A DNA stretch of 64,000 nucleotides from Actinomycetes bacterium (GCA_021793515.1 JAJYSP010000006.1:30422-94421), one strand, 5' to 3'. Shown: positions 8,933-17,283, numbered from the stretch's first letter. Notes: generated by a model not told the origin, from the letters alone. Numbers and translations: made by a program.

Positions 8933-10335
8933 GCGCCCACCTCCTGGGAATCGAGCTCCTCGTGGCCCTCGGCAAGCTCTTCCATCTCCGCCATCGACAG
9001 AATTGGAACGAAGCGGAACACGACGAGCAACAGCAACGGAATGGCTGCGGTCGCGGCGATCGTGATCGAGATCGGCACCCACGTGAAGTGATACGTGCCC
9101 CAGTTGCCGGCAAGGACGCCACCCTTGGCCAGTGGCGAGTTCACAAGCGGCTCGGTCGCCGGGGGGATGACGATGACGAGCCGCTTGATCCAGAGCGCGG
9201 CCACCACGAGGAACGAGGCGACCACGACACCACTGGTGGTGCGAAACCGTCGGAACATCATGATGAACAGAGGCGCGATGCCCCCCGCGACGAAGTAGAT
9301 CCAGAACGGTATGGCGTAGCGACCCGCAACGATCTGGTACACCCAGGCGGATGCCCCGGCCGTTCCCGAGTAGCCGTCGATGAGGTACTCGGTGAAGGTG
9401 AGGTACAGGTACGCCGCACCGAAGGCGATCATCAAGAACCCGAGGCGCACGAAGTGCCGGGGGGTGACGAACGCCTCGAGGTGGAAGAGATTGCGCGACG
9501 CGGCGACCGTCAGCACGACGAGCGCGACACCCGAGTAGAGCGCCGCGACGACGAAGTAGACGGGCAGGATTGTCTCCATGTAGCCGGCCCGCGAGGACGA
9601 TGCGAACGCGAAGGACAGCACCGAGTGCACCGAGACCGCCATCGGAATGATCATGATGGCGATCAATCCGATCGCCCCATTCAGACGACGCCGCTCGTAC
9701 GGTGTGCCGCCGAAGCGGCCGACGAGGACGCGGTAGAGCGACTTGCGCACCTTGACTCGTGTCGACGGCGCCTCATCCTCGAAACGCTCGAGGGCGATCG
9801 CCGCGTCCGGGACGAGTGGCAGGTAGAAGAAGACGATCGTCGCGAGGAGGTACGTGCTCACGGCGAAGAAGTCCCAAAGGATCGGCGACGTGAGGTTCCA
9901 GTACGGGGGCCACACGAGCTCCCAGATCCGGCTCGGGTCACCCAGGTGCGGGATGATGAAGACCATCCCGATGGGCAACGTGACCAGGGCGGTGGCTTCG
10001 GCGATCCTCGTCAGTGGTGCACGCCACCCGGCGTGGGTCAGACGAAGAATGGCCGACACCACGGCGCCGCCGTAGCTCACCCCGATGAAGGTCACGAGGT
10101 TGGCCTCGTAGATCGCCCAGAAGGCGCCGTCGCTATAACCCGCCGTGCCCAGGCCGTTGGCGACCTGATAGACCCAGGCCGCGATGCCGCCCAGCACGAT
10201 CACCGTCAACACCGCGATCGAGGGCCACCACCACCGGGGCGTCTCGAGCACCGGTCGCATCGCCGCCGCTCGAAGGTCGGCGTTCTGGGGCGCCGCTTGA
10301 TCGCGCCCCACGTTTGGAATGATGACGTCAGTCAT
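8929..10335 (-). CDS. NrfD/PsrC-type quinol-interacting membrane subunit
   Basis: The 468-residue protein has about ten hydrophobic segments and resembles the NrfD/PsrC/ActC family, which exchanges electrons between quinones and a periplasmic iron-sulfur partner. Features include ETPRWWWPSIAV at the first helix, FIGVSYGGAVVSAILRL in an early helix, and charged loop residues (DPSRIWELVWPP). The length and the extended C-terminus resemble ActC of alternative complex III and related long NrfD proteins. It follows the iron-sulfur protein gene by 22 bases in the same operon. No molybdopterin catalytic subunit or multiheme cytochrome is encoded in the window. Confidence 0.87.
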   Translation of the reverse strand: MTDVIIPNVGRDQAAPQNADLRAAAMRPVLETPRWWWPSIAVLTVIVLGGIAAWVYQVANGLGTAGYSDGAFWAIYEANLVTFIGVSYGGAVVSAILRLTHAGWRAPLTRIAEATALVTLPIGMVFIIPHLGDPSRIWELVWPPYWNLTSPILWDFFAVSTYLLATIVFFYLPLVPDAAIALERFEDEAPSTRVKVRKSLYRVLVGRFGGTPYERRRLNGAIGLIAIMIIPMAVSVHSVLSFAFASSSRAGYMETILPVYFVVAALYSGVALVVLTVAASRNLFHLEAFVTPRHFVRLGFLMIAFGAAYLYLTFTEYLIDGYSGTAGASAWVYQIVAGRYAIPFWIYFVAGGIAPLFIMMFRRFRTTSGVVVASFLVVAALWIKRLVIVIPPATEPLVNSPLAKGGVLAGNWGTYHFTWVPISITIAATAAIPLLLLVVFRFVPILSMAEMEELAEGHEELDSQEVGA

Positions 10336-10357
10336 CGGTCCCCTCCAGTCATCCGCG

Positions 10358-11215
10358 TCACGACGCGCTCGGGTTGTTGTTCAGGTCCTGGCCGTGGCCG
10401 GGGATGTAGTACACGCGTGGGTGGGTGCCGTACTCCTCCTTGAAGACGACGGCGTCGTTCTCGGCGAGGTAGGTGGAGATCTTCACCGTGTTACCCATGC
10501 CGTTGACCGCAGCGTCCGAGGTCAGGTCACCGAAGTAGATCACGCCCATCGGGCAGTGGGTCACACACTCGGGCAACTGACCGGTGGGCAGCATGGCCGC
10601 GCACTCGATGCACTTGCCGACGGTGCCCTTTACCTGCGGCACGGGCCACTCGGGCTCCTGCTTGAACGGCTGGCGTGGTGCCGGGACCGGGTCTGACCAG
10701 TTGAAGTAGCGCGCGTCGTAGGGACAGGCGTTCATGCAGATGCGCGTCCCGATGCACTTGCTCTGATCGACGAGCGTCAGGCCCTCCGGGGTCCGGAAGT
10801 TCGCACCGACCGGACAGACCGGCACACACGCGGGGTCTTCGCACATCTGGCACGGACGAGGCATGAAGTAGTTCTCGCCGGCCGCGTTCTGCATCGTGTA
10901 GACGTTCATCCACGTCTGGTCCTCATGCAGGTAGTGGGCCGTCTGGCAGGCGGTCGTGCAGAGCTTGCAGCCGTTGCACAGGCGCAAGTCGATAATCATG
11001 CACCACTGCTTCACCGGCCCGCTCGGCGTGGTCGTGGCCGGCTCGGAGGCGGCGGCGAGCGTCTCGGTCAGCGCGCCGAGCACCCCGACGCCCAGGCTGC
11101 CGAGAGCCGCGGCTCGAAGGAGTCCACGCCGGCCGATGGTGACGGCCGCGGCCGTCAACTCCTCGTGCTGCGCGTCGTCAGTCGCAACGATTTCGTTGTC
11201 GTGTTTCGTGGTCAT
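10358..11215 (-). CDS. Tat-exported four-cluster ferredoxin-like protein (ActB/PsrB-type)
   Basis: I chose the ATG at 11215, overlapping the upstream stop (ATGA), which gives 285 residues. A Tat signal (GRRGLLRAAALG, Arg29-Arg30) precedes a hydrophobic stretch. The cysteine groups are C80/C83/C86/C90, C122/C125/C130/C134, C154/C160/C164 and C202/C205/C217/C221. In the third group the second cysteine is replaced by Thr157 (CIGTRIC...CPYDARYFNW), the pattern seen in ActB-like proteins where one site carries a [3Fe-4S] cluster. It should pass electrons between the NrfD subunit encoded next and an exported partner; here the cupredoxins are the obvious candidates. Confidence 0.88.
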   Translation of the reverse strand: MTTKHDNEIVATDDAQHEELTAAAVTIGRRGLLRAAALGSLGVGVLGALTETLAAASEPATTTPSGPVKQWCMIIDLRLCNGCKLCTTACQTAHYLHEDQTWMNVYTMQNAAGENYFMPRPCQMCEDPACVPVCPVGANFRTPEGLTLVDQSKCIGTRICMNACPYDARYFNWSDPVPAPRQPFKQEPEWPVPQVKGTVGKCIECAAMLPTGQLPECVTHCPMGVIYFGDLTSDAAVNGMGNTVKISTYLAENDAVVFKEEYGTHPRVYYIPGHGQDLNNNPSAS

Positions 11216-11952
11216 GCTGCTTCCACCTTGATCGAACCTTCCATCCACTTCATGGTCGACATCGCGCCGCCCATGCCATTCGTGCCTGCGCCGCACGGGG
11301 CGTAGCACTGCCACGTGAAGGTCCCCGTCTTGGTGGGGACGAACGTTGCGACGACCGTCACCGACTTGCCGGTTGGCGCAGCGGGAATCGGCATGTTAAA
11401 ACTCAGCCCGGGCACCGTGAAGGTGTGGGCCACGTTCGTGTCCGACACCGACGAGATCGCGTGGCCCGCGACCGTCTCCTGTCCGGTGGTCGAACCTTGG
11501 ACCTTCGCGAACATCATCTGAGCGCCCATGAGCGGCGCCGTGCCGTCATCGAAACTGACGATCTTTACGGTGACGCGCTCGCCGACCTGCACGGTCCAGT
11601 CCGGGTTCGTGTATTGCGGCTGATCGCCAAAACCGGTCAGGGACCCCGTCACGATCTTCATCGTCTCGGTCACGTGGCCGTGCGGGACAATGGCCGCCGG
11701 CGGGTTCGAGCGGGTGAGTCGCGTCACGCCGGCGGCGATGCCACCGACCAACGCGACCGTGACGGCGAGTCCGACCAAAATGCCGGCGATCGATCCGAGA
11801 ACCACGCCACCGTTACGGGCGAACGTTGCAGGACGACGCCAACTCAGACGGCCGAGGCGGTCGAGCGGATCGAGAGCGCCGAGACGCGCGAGCGGACCCC
11901 GGGCGCTCTCACGCCCGGGGTCGTTCACGCCAGTGGTGTGGCGGTTACTCAT
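11212..11952 (-). CDS. Membrane-anchored CuA-like cupredoxin (paralog 1)
   Basis: The 246-residue protein starts at an ATG that overlaps the upstream stop (TGATG). An Arg-rich cytoplasmic leader of about 45 residues is followed by one transmembrane helix (residues about 48-78) and a cupredoxin domain outside. The domain resembles COX2: His176 in AHTFTVPGL, then C216-x3-C220-x3-T224-x2-M227. In COX2 the CuA site reads C-x3-C-x3-H-x2-M, so the second His is replaced by Thr. Several extra Met residues (NMPIP, GGAM) lie nearby. It is the only anchored protein of the three close paralogs and overlaps the iron-sulfur gene, suggesting a direct electron partner. Confidence 0.82.
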   Translation of the reverse strand: MSNRHTTGVNDPGRESARGPLARLGALDPLDRLGRLSWRRPATFARNGGVVLGSIAGILVGLAVTVALVGGIAAGVTRLTRSNPPAAIVPHGHVTETMKIVTGSLTGFGDQPQYTNPDWTVQVGERVTVKIVSFDDGTAPLMGAQMMFAKVQGSTTGQETVAGHAISSVSDTNVAHTFTVPGLSFNMPIPAAPTGKSVTVVATFVPTKTGTFTWQCYAPCGAGTNGMGGAMSTMKWMEGSIKVEAA

Positions 11953-12518
11953 CAACTGACCTTGACCTTGCCCGTCATCCACCCGGTGGTCTTCATCGCG
12001 CCGTTCATACCGACGGTGCCCGTGCCACAGGGGGCGAAGCAGTTCCAGGTGAACGTGCCGGTCTTCTTAGCGATGAAGCTCGCCGTGACGACGATGCTCT
12101 TGCCGGTCGGAGCGACCGGGATCGGCATGTTAAAGCCCAGTCCGGTGATGGTGAAGGTGTGCGAGACGTTGATGTCCGACACGTTGCTCACGGTCTTGCC
12201 GCCGGCGACTTCCTTGCCATTCAGCGTGCCCATGACCGACGTGTACTTCATGTACTTGCCCATGAGCGGCGCTGCGCCGTCGTCGTAGCTGATGATCTTG
12301 ACGGTCACGGTCTGACCCTTGTGCACGGTCCAGGCCGAGTTGGTGATCTTCGGCTGCTCGCCGCTACCCGCCAGCTTGCCCGTGGTCAGGATCTTCATAA
12401 CCTCGGTCACGTGGCTGGGTGTGGCCGCGCTCGCCGTGGCGCCACTGACGACACCGGCGCCCAGCACGGGTGCGATGACGAGTGCCAGGGCTGCCGCCTT
12501 GGTCATTGGGTGCTTCAT
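11952..12518 (-). CDS. Secreted CuA-like cupredoxin (paralog 2)
   Basis: The 188-residue protein has a cleavable-looking signal peptide (hydrophobic residues 8-30, then ASAATPS) and one COX2-like cupredoxin domain. Ligand-type residues are His120 (VSHTFTI), Cys160, Cys164 and Met171; the residue in the place of the CuA histidine is Thr168. The sequence is very similar to the 12579-13139 gene over its whole length (GKYM, GFNMPIPVAPTG, GTFTWNCFAPCG), so the two arose by duplication. It has no membrane anchor and may shuttle electrons or copper outside the membrane. Its stop overlaps the next start. Confidence 0.82.
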   Translation of the reverse strand: MKHPMTKAAALALVIAPVLGAGVVSGATASAATPSHVTEVMKILTTGKLAGSGEQPKITNSAWTVHKGQTVTVKIISYDDGAAPLMGKYMKYTSVMGTLNGKEVAGGKTVSNVSDINVSHTFTITGLGFNMPIPVAPTGKSIVVTASFIAKKTGTFTWNCFAPCGTGTVGMNGAMKTTGWMTGKVKVS

Positions 12519-12578
12519 CTCATGTCTCCTCTTGGTTGAGTACTGCGATCCCGCTCGAACGCCTTGTTCGCGCCGGTA

Positions 12579-13139
12579 CTACTTGACGTGAACCTCACCC
12601 GTCATCCAGCTCATGGTCGACATCGCGCCGGCCATACCGTTGGTGCCGCTGCCGCACGGGGCGTAGCAGTGCCAGACGAACGTGCCGGTCTTCTTGGCAA
12701 CGAAGCTCGCCGTGACGACGATGTGACCGCCAGTCGGTGCGACGGGGATCGGCATGTTGAAGCCGAGTCCGGGCACGGTGAAGGTGTGGGCGATGTTGAT
12801 GTCGGACACGTTGGCGACCGGCTTGCCGTTGACGAGCTCCTTGCCGTTGAGCGTGCCCTTCACGTTCGCGTACGGCATGTACTTGCCCATGAGCGGCGCC
12901 GTGCCGTCATCGAAACTGACAATCTGGACGGTCACGGTCTGACCCTTTTGCACGGTCCAGGAGGCGTTGGTGATCTTCGGCCAACCCGGCTTGTGGTCCA
13001 TCTTGCCGGTGATCAACCGCATGTGCTCGACCACGTGGGTCGGGGTCGCGGCCGCGGCACTCGTGCTCGTGAGTGACACCGCAGCCAGTGGGGCGGCGGC
13101 TAGCAGCAACGCGGTCAACGTGGTAATCGGGCGCTTCAT
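12579..13139 (-). CDS. Secreted CuA-like cupredoxin (paralog 3)
   Basis: The 186-residue protein has a signal peptide (residues about 5-31) and a single COX2-like domain closely related to its two downstream neighbours. The copper-ligand candidates are His118 (IAHTFTV), Cys158, Cys162 and Met169, with Thr166 where CuA has His. Additional His residues (HHis at HCYAPCG, EHM, MDHK) differ from the paralogs. A 60-base gap separates it from paralog 2 and a gap with a 14-base palindrome separates it from the fourth cupredoxin gene. Confidence 0.82.
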   Translation of the reverse strand: MKRPITTLTALLLAAAPLAAVSLTSTSAAAATPTHVVEHMRLITGKMDHKPGWPKITNASWTVQKGQTVTVQIVSFDDGTAPLMGKYMPYANVKGTLNGKELVNGKPVANVSDINIAHTFTVPGLGFNMPIPVAPTGGHIVVTASFVAKKTGTFVWHCYAPCGSGTNGMAGAMSTMSWMTGEVHVK

Positions 13140-13178
13140 GTCAATGCTCCTTGTTGGTTTGGTTGGGGGGGTAGAACT

Positions 13179-13192
13179 TCGAACCGGTTCGA
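13179..13192. repeat. Perfect 14-base palindrome between cupredoxin genes
   Basis: TCGAACCGGTTCGA lies directly after the stop of the first cupredoxin gene of the operon and before the ribosome-binding site of the next. It could be a transcript-processing hairpin or a protein-binding site. No U-tract follows. Confidence 0.4.
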
Positions 13193-13193
13193 C

Positions 13194-13760
13194 TCAGGCG
13201 ACCACGGTGACGTAGCCGCGCATGTAGCCGTTGTGCGCCATCGCCCACTTGTCACAGGGCAGGGCGCAGAACCACTGGATGGTTCCCGGCTTGGTGGGCT
13301 TAATCGTGAAGTGGGTGATCGACGGCGACGAGGCGGTGCCCGCCGGGGCCACAGCACTCACGTTCAGGTCGGGCGACATCCACGAATGCGACTGCACGTC
13401 GTAGTTGTAGATCGTGACGTCGTAGGTCTTGCCGACGGTCATGGTGAAGGTTCCTGGGACGAAGGCGTCATGGACCAAGCCATCGGGGCCCTTCACGCCA
13501 CCGAGCGGCGGCGGGTTGATCTCGAGCTTCACCTGGACGGCGTTTGAGGCGCTCGCGGGTACGACGGCGCTGGTCGACGCGCCGGGGGCCGGGGTCGTGC
13601 CCGTCACCTTGTGCCAGATCGCGCCGGCGCCGGCGGTGATCGCAAAGACGACCGCCGCGACGATGACAATCCCCGCGATCAAGTTCACCAGTCCGCGAAC
13701 CCGATGTGTCTCTGCTCCGCCGTTACCTCGGTTCACCACGGTCGTTTCGCTGCTCATCAT
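13194..13760 (-). CDS. Membrane-anchored cupredoxin, first gene of the operon
   Basis: This 188-residue protein has one N-terminal transmembrane helix (residues about 24-48), a Thr/Pro/Ala-rich linker and a cupredoxin domain. It is more distant from the other three. His125 (QSHSWMSP) is followed by Cys165 and Cys169 (WFCALPC) and then His176 and Met180 (AMAHNGYM). It therefore keeps a second histidine, but at spacing C-x3-C-x6-H-x3-M instead of the CuA spacing. An ATG with GGGAGGAG upstream supports the start. As first gene it sits opposite the response-regulator gene across a 377-base regulatory gap. Confidence 0.8.
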   Translation of the reverse strand: MMSSETTVVNRGNGGAETHRVRGLVNLIAGIVIVAAVVFAITAGAGAIWHKVTGTTPAPGASTSAVVPASASNAVQVKLEINPPPLGGVKGPDGLVHDAFVPGTFTMTVGKTYDVTIYNYDVQSHSWMSPDLNVSAVAPAGTASSPSITHFTIKPTKPGTIQWFCALPCDKWAMAHNGYMRGYVTVVA

Positions 13761-13774
13761 TCGCTCCTCCCGGC

Positions 13775-13790
13775 CACCATCACGATGGTG
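13775..13790. promoter_or_regulatory. Inverted repeat in the leader of the cupredoxin operon
   Basis: CACCATC-AC-GATGGTG lies 14 bases upstream of the first cupredoxin start. In the transcript it would form a small hairpin just before the ribosome-binding site; as DNA it could be an operator. Confidence 0.35.
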
Positions 13791-13855
13791 ATTCGGACCT
13801 TGACCATCCTTGGGCCGCGAGCGGAGACTTTCTAGAGAAATCCCTCGGGTCCGTC

Positions 13856-13875
13856 GTCCCGTGGAATCACGGGAC
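13856..13875. promoter_or_regulatory. Candidate response-regulator operator, site 1
   Basis: GTCCCGTGGAATCACGGGAC is a perfect inverted repeat with 8-base arms and a 4-base centre, about 95 bases upstream of the cupredoxin operon start. Its core CCGTG-GAAT-CACGG recurs in front of the regulator genes with one mismatch. Confidence 0.55.
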
Positions 13876-14088
13876 GCGCGAGAGCCATCGCGACGTCGAG
13901 GCCGTCCTGTGCGTCGGTCGCGATGACGTCCGCGGACACGAGCGACTCGGTGCGCTCCTCGCGTGGATGGGCCTCACGACGGCAGTGTCGCGAACGCCCG
14001 GTCGGTGGATCCCCGTTCGGGCCGCACGCCCGTACTCGCGTCGTGACGTCGGTCGTGGTCACAACACGTGCTTTTTCAGGTCTTTCGT

Positions 14089-14102
14089 CCGTGGATTCAC
14101 GG
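14089..14102. promoter_or_regulatory. Candidate response-regulator operator, site 2
   Basis: CCGTG-GATT-CACGG differs from the core of site 1 at one position and ends 35 bases before the response-regulator GTG. This placement would suit autoregulation. Confidence 0.55.
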
Positions 14103-14137
14103 TAAAGACCGGGGGGACACTGCCGTAAGGTGATGTC

Positions 14138-14812
14138 GTGGCCGACACCGAAGTGGTCAATTCGAGGTCGATATCCGTCATCGTGGTTGACGATCACGAG
14201 GTCGTGCGAGAAGGAACCCGCAAGATGCTCGAGCGAGACCCCGATATCGTGGTGGTCGACGAGGTGGGCTCGGTCCAGGACGCCCTCGTGTCCGCGCGGC
14301 GATTGCGCCCCCGGCTCATGGTCATCGACGTCGAGTTGCCCGACGGCAGTGGCGTCGAGGTCGTGCGCGAAGTTGTGGCCGAGAAATTGCCGATCCGTTG
14401 CCTGATGCTCTCAGCCCACGACGACTACGTCTACTTCTCCGAGGCGCTCGCCGCGGGCGCCGGCGGTTACCTCTTGAAGACCGCGAGTGCGGCGGAATTC
14501 GTGGCCGCGGCCCGGACCGTCTCGGTGGGCGGCACGGTCATCGACGGCTCGCTCTCGCACCGGCTCGCCGGTCGGCGTCAACCACCCGAAGAGGAGCTGA
14601 TTCACCGGCTCACGGCGCGCGAGCTCGACGTCATCGCCGCCCTCGTGCGGGGCCGCTCCAACAAGGAGATCGCCCTAGAACTCGGCATCGGACTGCGCAC
14701 CATCGAGAGTTACGTCTCGGCGATCCTCAACAAGCTGGGCGTGCGCTCACGAACCGAAGCGACGATCTTCGCGATCGAACACCACCTCGCGTCACCCAAA
14801 CCGAGCAAGTGA
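14138..14812 (+). CDS. NarL/FixJ-type LuxR response regulator
   Basis: The 224-residue protein has a receiver domain (acidic pair Asp18-Asp19, phosphoacceptor Asp64 in MVIDVELPDGSG, Lys near 112 in YLLKTAS). A LuxR-type helix-turn-helix follows (LTARELDVIAALVRGRSNKEI onward, residues about 155-205). It should bind DNA as a dimer when phosphorylated by the kinase encoded next; the genes overlap (GTGA). Divergence from the cupredoxin operon and shared inverted repeats suggest that operon as its target. The start is a GTG; a slightly earlier start cannot be excluded. Confidence 0.92.
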   Translation: MADTEVVNSRSISVIVVDDHEVVREGTRKMLERDPDIVVVDEVGSVQDALVSARRLRPRLMVIDVELPDGSGVEVVREVVAEKLPIRCLMLSAHDDYVYFSEALAAGAGGYLLKTASAAEFVAAARTVSVGGTVIDGSLSHRLAGRRQPPEEELIHRLTARELDVIAALVRGRSNKEIALELGIGLRTIESYVSAILNKLGVRSRTEATIFAIEHHLASPKPSK

Positions 14813-16248
14813 GTACGCCCAACCCCCGTATCCCGATCCGTGAGATCCTCGTGCGGGCACTGCACCCGCCCGTTCGCGAATGGGCCTTTTGGGGCGTGCA
14901 GGCAATGGTGGTGTTCTGGGCCGTGATCCACGTGTGGGTCGACATGAGTAGCGCGTTGCACGGCAGCGTCCTGCCCTACGGCGTGCCGATCGACCTGCTG
15001 CTGATCCCAGTCGGCTACGCCGCCCTGCGTTATGGCCTCTCCGGTTCGGCCGCCACCACCATCTGGGCGATCCTGCTGTGGATGCCCGACCTCCTGATCC
15101 CCGACGACCAGGGCCACTACCAGCAAGACCTCGTCCAACTCTTCGTCGTCACGGTGGTCGCACTCTTCGTTGGGCTCGAGATCGAGCGTGCCCACCTCGA
15201 ACGGGCTCGCGCCGAGGTCGCCGAGGCCGAACGTCGCGTCGCCGAGCAGCACTACCACCGGCTCTTCGATGTGAACACGGCGCCGATCTTCCTGATCGAT
15301 CCGTCGGGCACCGTGTTGGAGGCCAATCCCGCGGCGTTGCACCTGAGTGCCGGCGCGACGGCACGGCGGATCACCGACCTGTTCGATCTCGCCGACCACG
15401 ACCTTGTCGAAGGCCGGACGAATCAGCTCACCATCCAGCAATCCGACGATGACGAGGAGCGCAACTTCCGCGTCTCAGTCACCAATTTCGAACCGAGCGC
15501 CGTTGGGCCGATTCGCCAGGTGGTCCTCGAGGACGTCACCGAGGAGTACCGCTCCGAGCGCGAGGCGCGAGCCTGGGCGATCGAGGTCCTGCGGGCCCAA
15601 GAGGACGAGCGGCGTCGCATCGCCCGCGAAATCCACGACGACCCGCTGCAGCGTCTTCTCCAACTGGCCCGACGTCTCGAGGTCCTCGGCTCCCCGAGCG
15701 AGCAAATGGATGGTGACGAGCGCGTCGAGCAGTTCGTCACGGTGCGCGAAGAGTTGCTCAACGTCGTCGGGCACCTGCGCGAGGTCACCCGCGGACTGCA
15801 CCCGGCCGGACTCGACCAACACGGGCTCGTCGCGGCGGTCCGTGGACTGCTCGTCGACCTCGAGGTCGACGAGGGCCTCGTCACCGACTTCATCGTCACC
15901 GGGGACATCGTCAGCGGTTCCCACGAGGCCGAGGTCGGGCTCTTTCGCATCGTTCAAGAGGCGGTGCGCAACGTCATCCGCCACGCCCGAGCGGCGAACC
16001 TCGTCGTGTCGATCCACTACGTGAAAGATTGCGCGCACGTCACGATCGTCGACGACGGCGTCGGCTTCGACGTGAGCCGCGACAGTCTCGTCTCGGGCAA
16101 TCACCTTGGGATCTTGAGCATGCGCGAGCGCGCGAACCTCCTCGACGGTCACTGCGAGGTCACCTCGACGATCGGCGAGGGGACGACGGTCGAAGCCACC
16201 GTGCCGCTGCACCGCGTGGCGGTCGAGGCCATGGTCCGTCGCGACTGA
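14809..16248 (+). CDS. Sensor histidine kinase (HisKA_3 type, with PAS domain)
   Basis: Starting at the GTG that overlaps the response-regulator stop gives 479 residues. Three or more hydrophobic helices occupy residues about 20-125, then a coiled-coil linker (ERARAEVAEAERRVAEQ), and a PAS domain (HRLFDVNTAPIFLIDPSG onward). The dimerisation and phosphoacceptor domain has His276 in EIHDDPLQ. The ATPase domain shows EAVRNVIRHA, DDGVGFD and GILSMRERANLLDG. The short membrane domain without a large outer loop suggests it senses something within or at the membrane. It is the evident partner of the adjacent regulator. Confidence 0.92.
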   Translation: MSTPNPRIPIREILVRALHPPVREWAFWGVQAMVVFWAVIHVWVDMSSALHGSVLPYGVPIDLLLIPVGYAALRYGLSGSAATTIWAILLWMPDLLIPDDQGHYQQDLVQLFVVTVVALFVGLEIERAHLERARAEVAEAERRVAEQHYHRLFDVNTAPIFLIDPSGTVLEANPAALHLSAGATARRITDLFDLADHDLVEGRTNQLTIQQSDDDEERNFRVSVTNFEPSAVGPIRQVVLEDVTEEYRSEREARAWAIEVLRAQEDERRRIAREIHDDPLQRLLQLARRLEVLGSPSEQMDGDERVEQFVTVREELLNVVGHLREVTRGLHPAGLDQHGLVAAVRGLLVDLEVDEGLVTDFIVTGDIVSGSHEAEVGLFRIVQEAVRNVIRHARAANLVVSIHYVKDCAHVTIVDDGVGFDVSRDSLVSGNHLGILSMRERANLLDGHCEVTSTIGEGTTVEATVPLHRVAVEAMVRRD

Positions 16249-16264
16249 TCGCGTCGGTGGTCGC

Positions 16265-17224
16265 TTACTGGGCAGCGACTCGTGGCTTCGACAACGGCCA
16301 GAACGTCCACGCGAGGAGTGCGATCAGCGGTCCGGAGTTGACGTCCGTACCCTGCGCCGTCAGGAGTCCGCCGAAGTCCTGGACGAGCCACACGAACGCG
16401 GCGAAGACCATCGCGACAATCAGTGCCGGCCGCACGAGTGCTGGCTTGGCGACGGTGATCGCAATGACGAGACTGACCAGCGCGAGGCCGAGCGAGAACG
16501 CGAGGCCGCGACCAGCGAACACGGTCGCGAGGCCGTGGTCGATCGACCGGACCCAGCCCGGCTCACCGGACGCCGCGCCCATCACCAGGTCGTGCATCGC
16601 CTGGGGCGCCCGATTCGCAGGGAGCAGGAAGTACACCGCGAAGTCGACCCAGAGCACGACCCAGGCCGCTATCGCGCCTCGGCGACCCCAAGGACCGGCG
16701 TCGACGACCGAGGTCGCGTCACCACGATTAGACGGCCAGATCAAAATCGCGATCACGGCGTAGAGCACGACCGCACCCGGTTGACCCGCGAGCGGCGAGC
16801 CGCCGGCGAATACACCACCGAACCCCTCGGCGAACCACCAGACCGCCAGGCTCCAGACGATCGAGGTCCCCAAGGCAAATCGGGCAGTGGGGCGCCAGAA
16901 CAGGCCGAGCGCGATCACGAGTTGCAAGGTGGCGTAGAGCGCGTTCCACCACGCGATGTCGTGGACCATGAAGTGGTCCGCCCAGATCATGGGTTGCACG
17001 ATCAGCCACGGGCTCCCCGACGCTGCCGGTTCGAGTGCGCCGGTCACGAAGGCCTTGGTGAACATGAAGGGCTGGAACTGGAGGGCCGCGTCAACGAGCC
17101 AGATGACGCCGAGAGCGATCTGGAGTGTACGCCGGCGCACCTCGAGCGGTGTCGTCGTGGCGTGCGTCGTCGTCCGACTCCGCCAACGAGTTGACGTCAT
17201 GGGATTGACTACGTGACTCGACAC
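16265..17224 (-). CDS. Polytopic membrane protein of unknown function
   Basis: The protein of about 319 residues has roughly eight hydrophobic segments. I recognise the recurrent pattern LGVIWLVDAALQFQPFMFTKAFV, split over the first helix, from unnamed actinobacterial membrane proteins, but I cannot give a family number. His and Met residues within membrane-proximal segments (MIWADHFMVHD) are notable. Candidate starts are GTGs at 17230 and 17224; the second has AGGAGG at a better distance, and an ATG at 17200 is also possible. It ends convergently with the kinase gene. An inverted repeat matching the regulator sites lies about 60 bases upstream, which ties it to the cupredoxin system. Confidence 0.75.
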   Translation of the reverse strand: MSSHVVNPMTSTRWRSRTTTHATTTPLEVRRRTLQIALGVIWLVDAALQFQPFMFTKAFVTGALEPAASGSPWLIVQPMIWADHFMVHDIAWWNALYATLQLVIALGLFWRPTARFALGTSIVWSLAVWWFAEGFGGVFAGGSPLAGQPGAVVLYAVIAILIWPSNRGDATSVVDAGPWGRRGAIAAWVVLWVDFAVYFLLPANRAPQAMHDLVMGAASGEPGWVRSIDHGLATVFAGRGLAFSLGLALVSLVIAITVAKPALVRPALIVAMVFAAFVWLVQDFGGLLTAQGTDVNSGPLIALLAWTFWPLSKPRVAAQ

Positions 17225-17283
17225 CGGCACCTCCTCACGATTCGGCCGGCATCAATCCTGTTTGGACACGCGTCGCATCACTA

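Larger units (their letters stand above)
13761..14137. promoter_or_regulatory. Divergent control region between cupredoxin operon and two-component genes
   Basis: This 377-base stretch separates the minus-strand cupredoxin operon from the plus-strand regulator genes. It holds two copies of the inverted repeat CCGTG-N4-CACGG and the leader hairpin listed separately. A minus-strand ORF crosses it, but its composition looks like chance GC-rich reading frame. No convincing gene is seen. Confidence 0.6.

Noticed and set aside
13832..14197. Minus-strand ORF of 121 codons across the cupredoxin/regulator gap
   Set aside because: It overlaps the response-regulator start, has no ribosome-binding site, and covers both inverted repeats; it is best explained as chance frame in GC-rich DNA.
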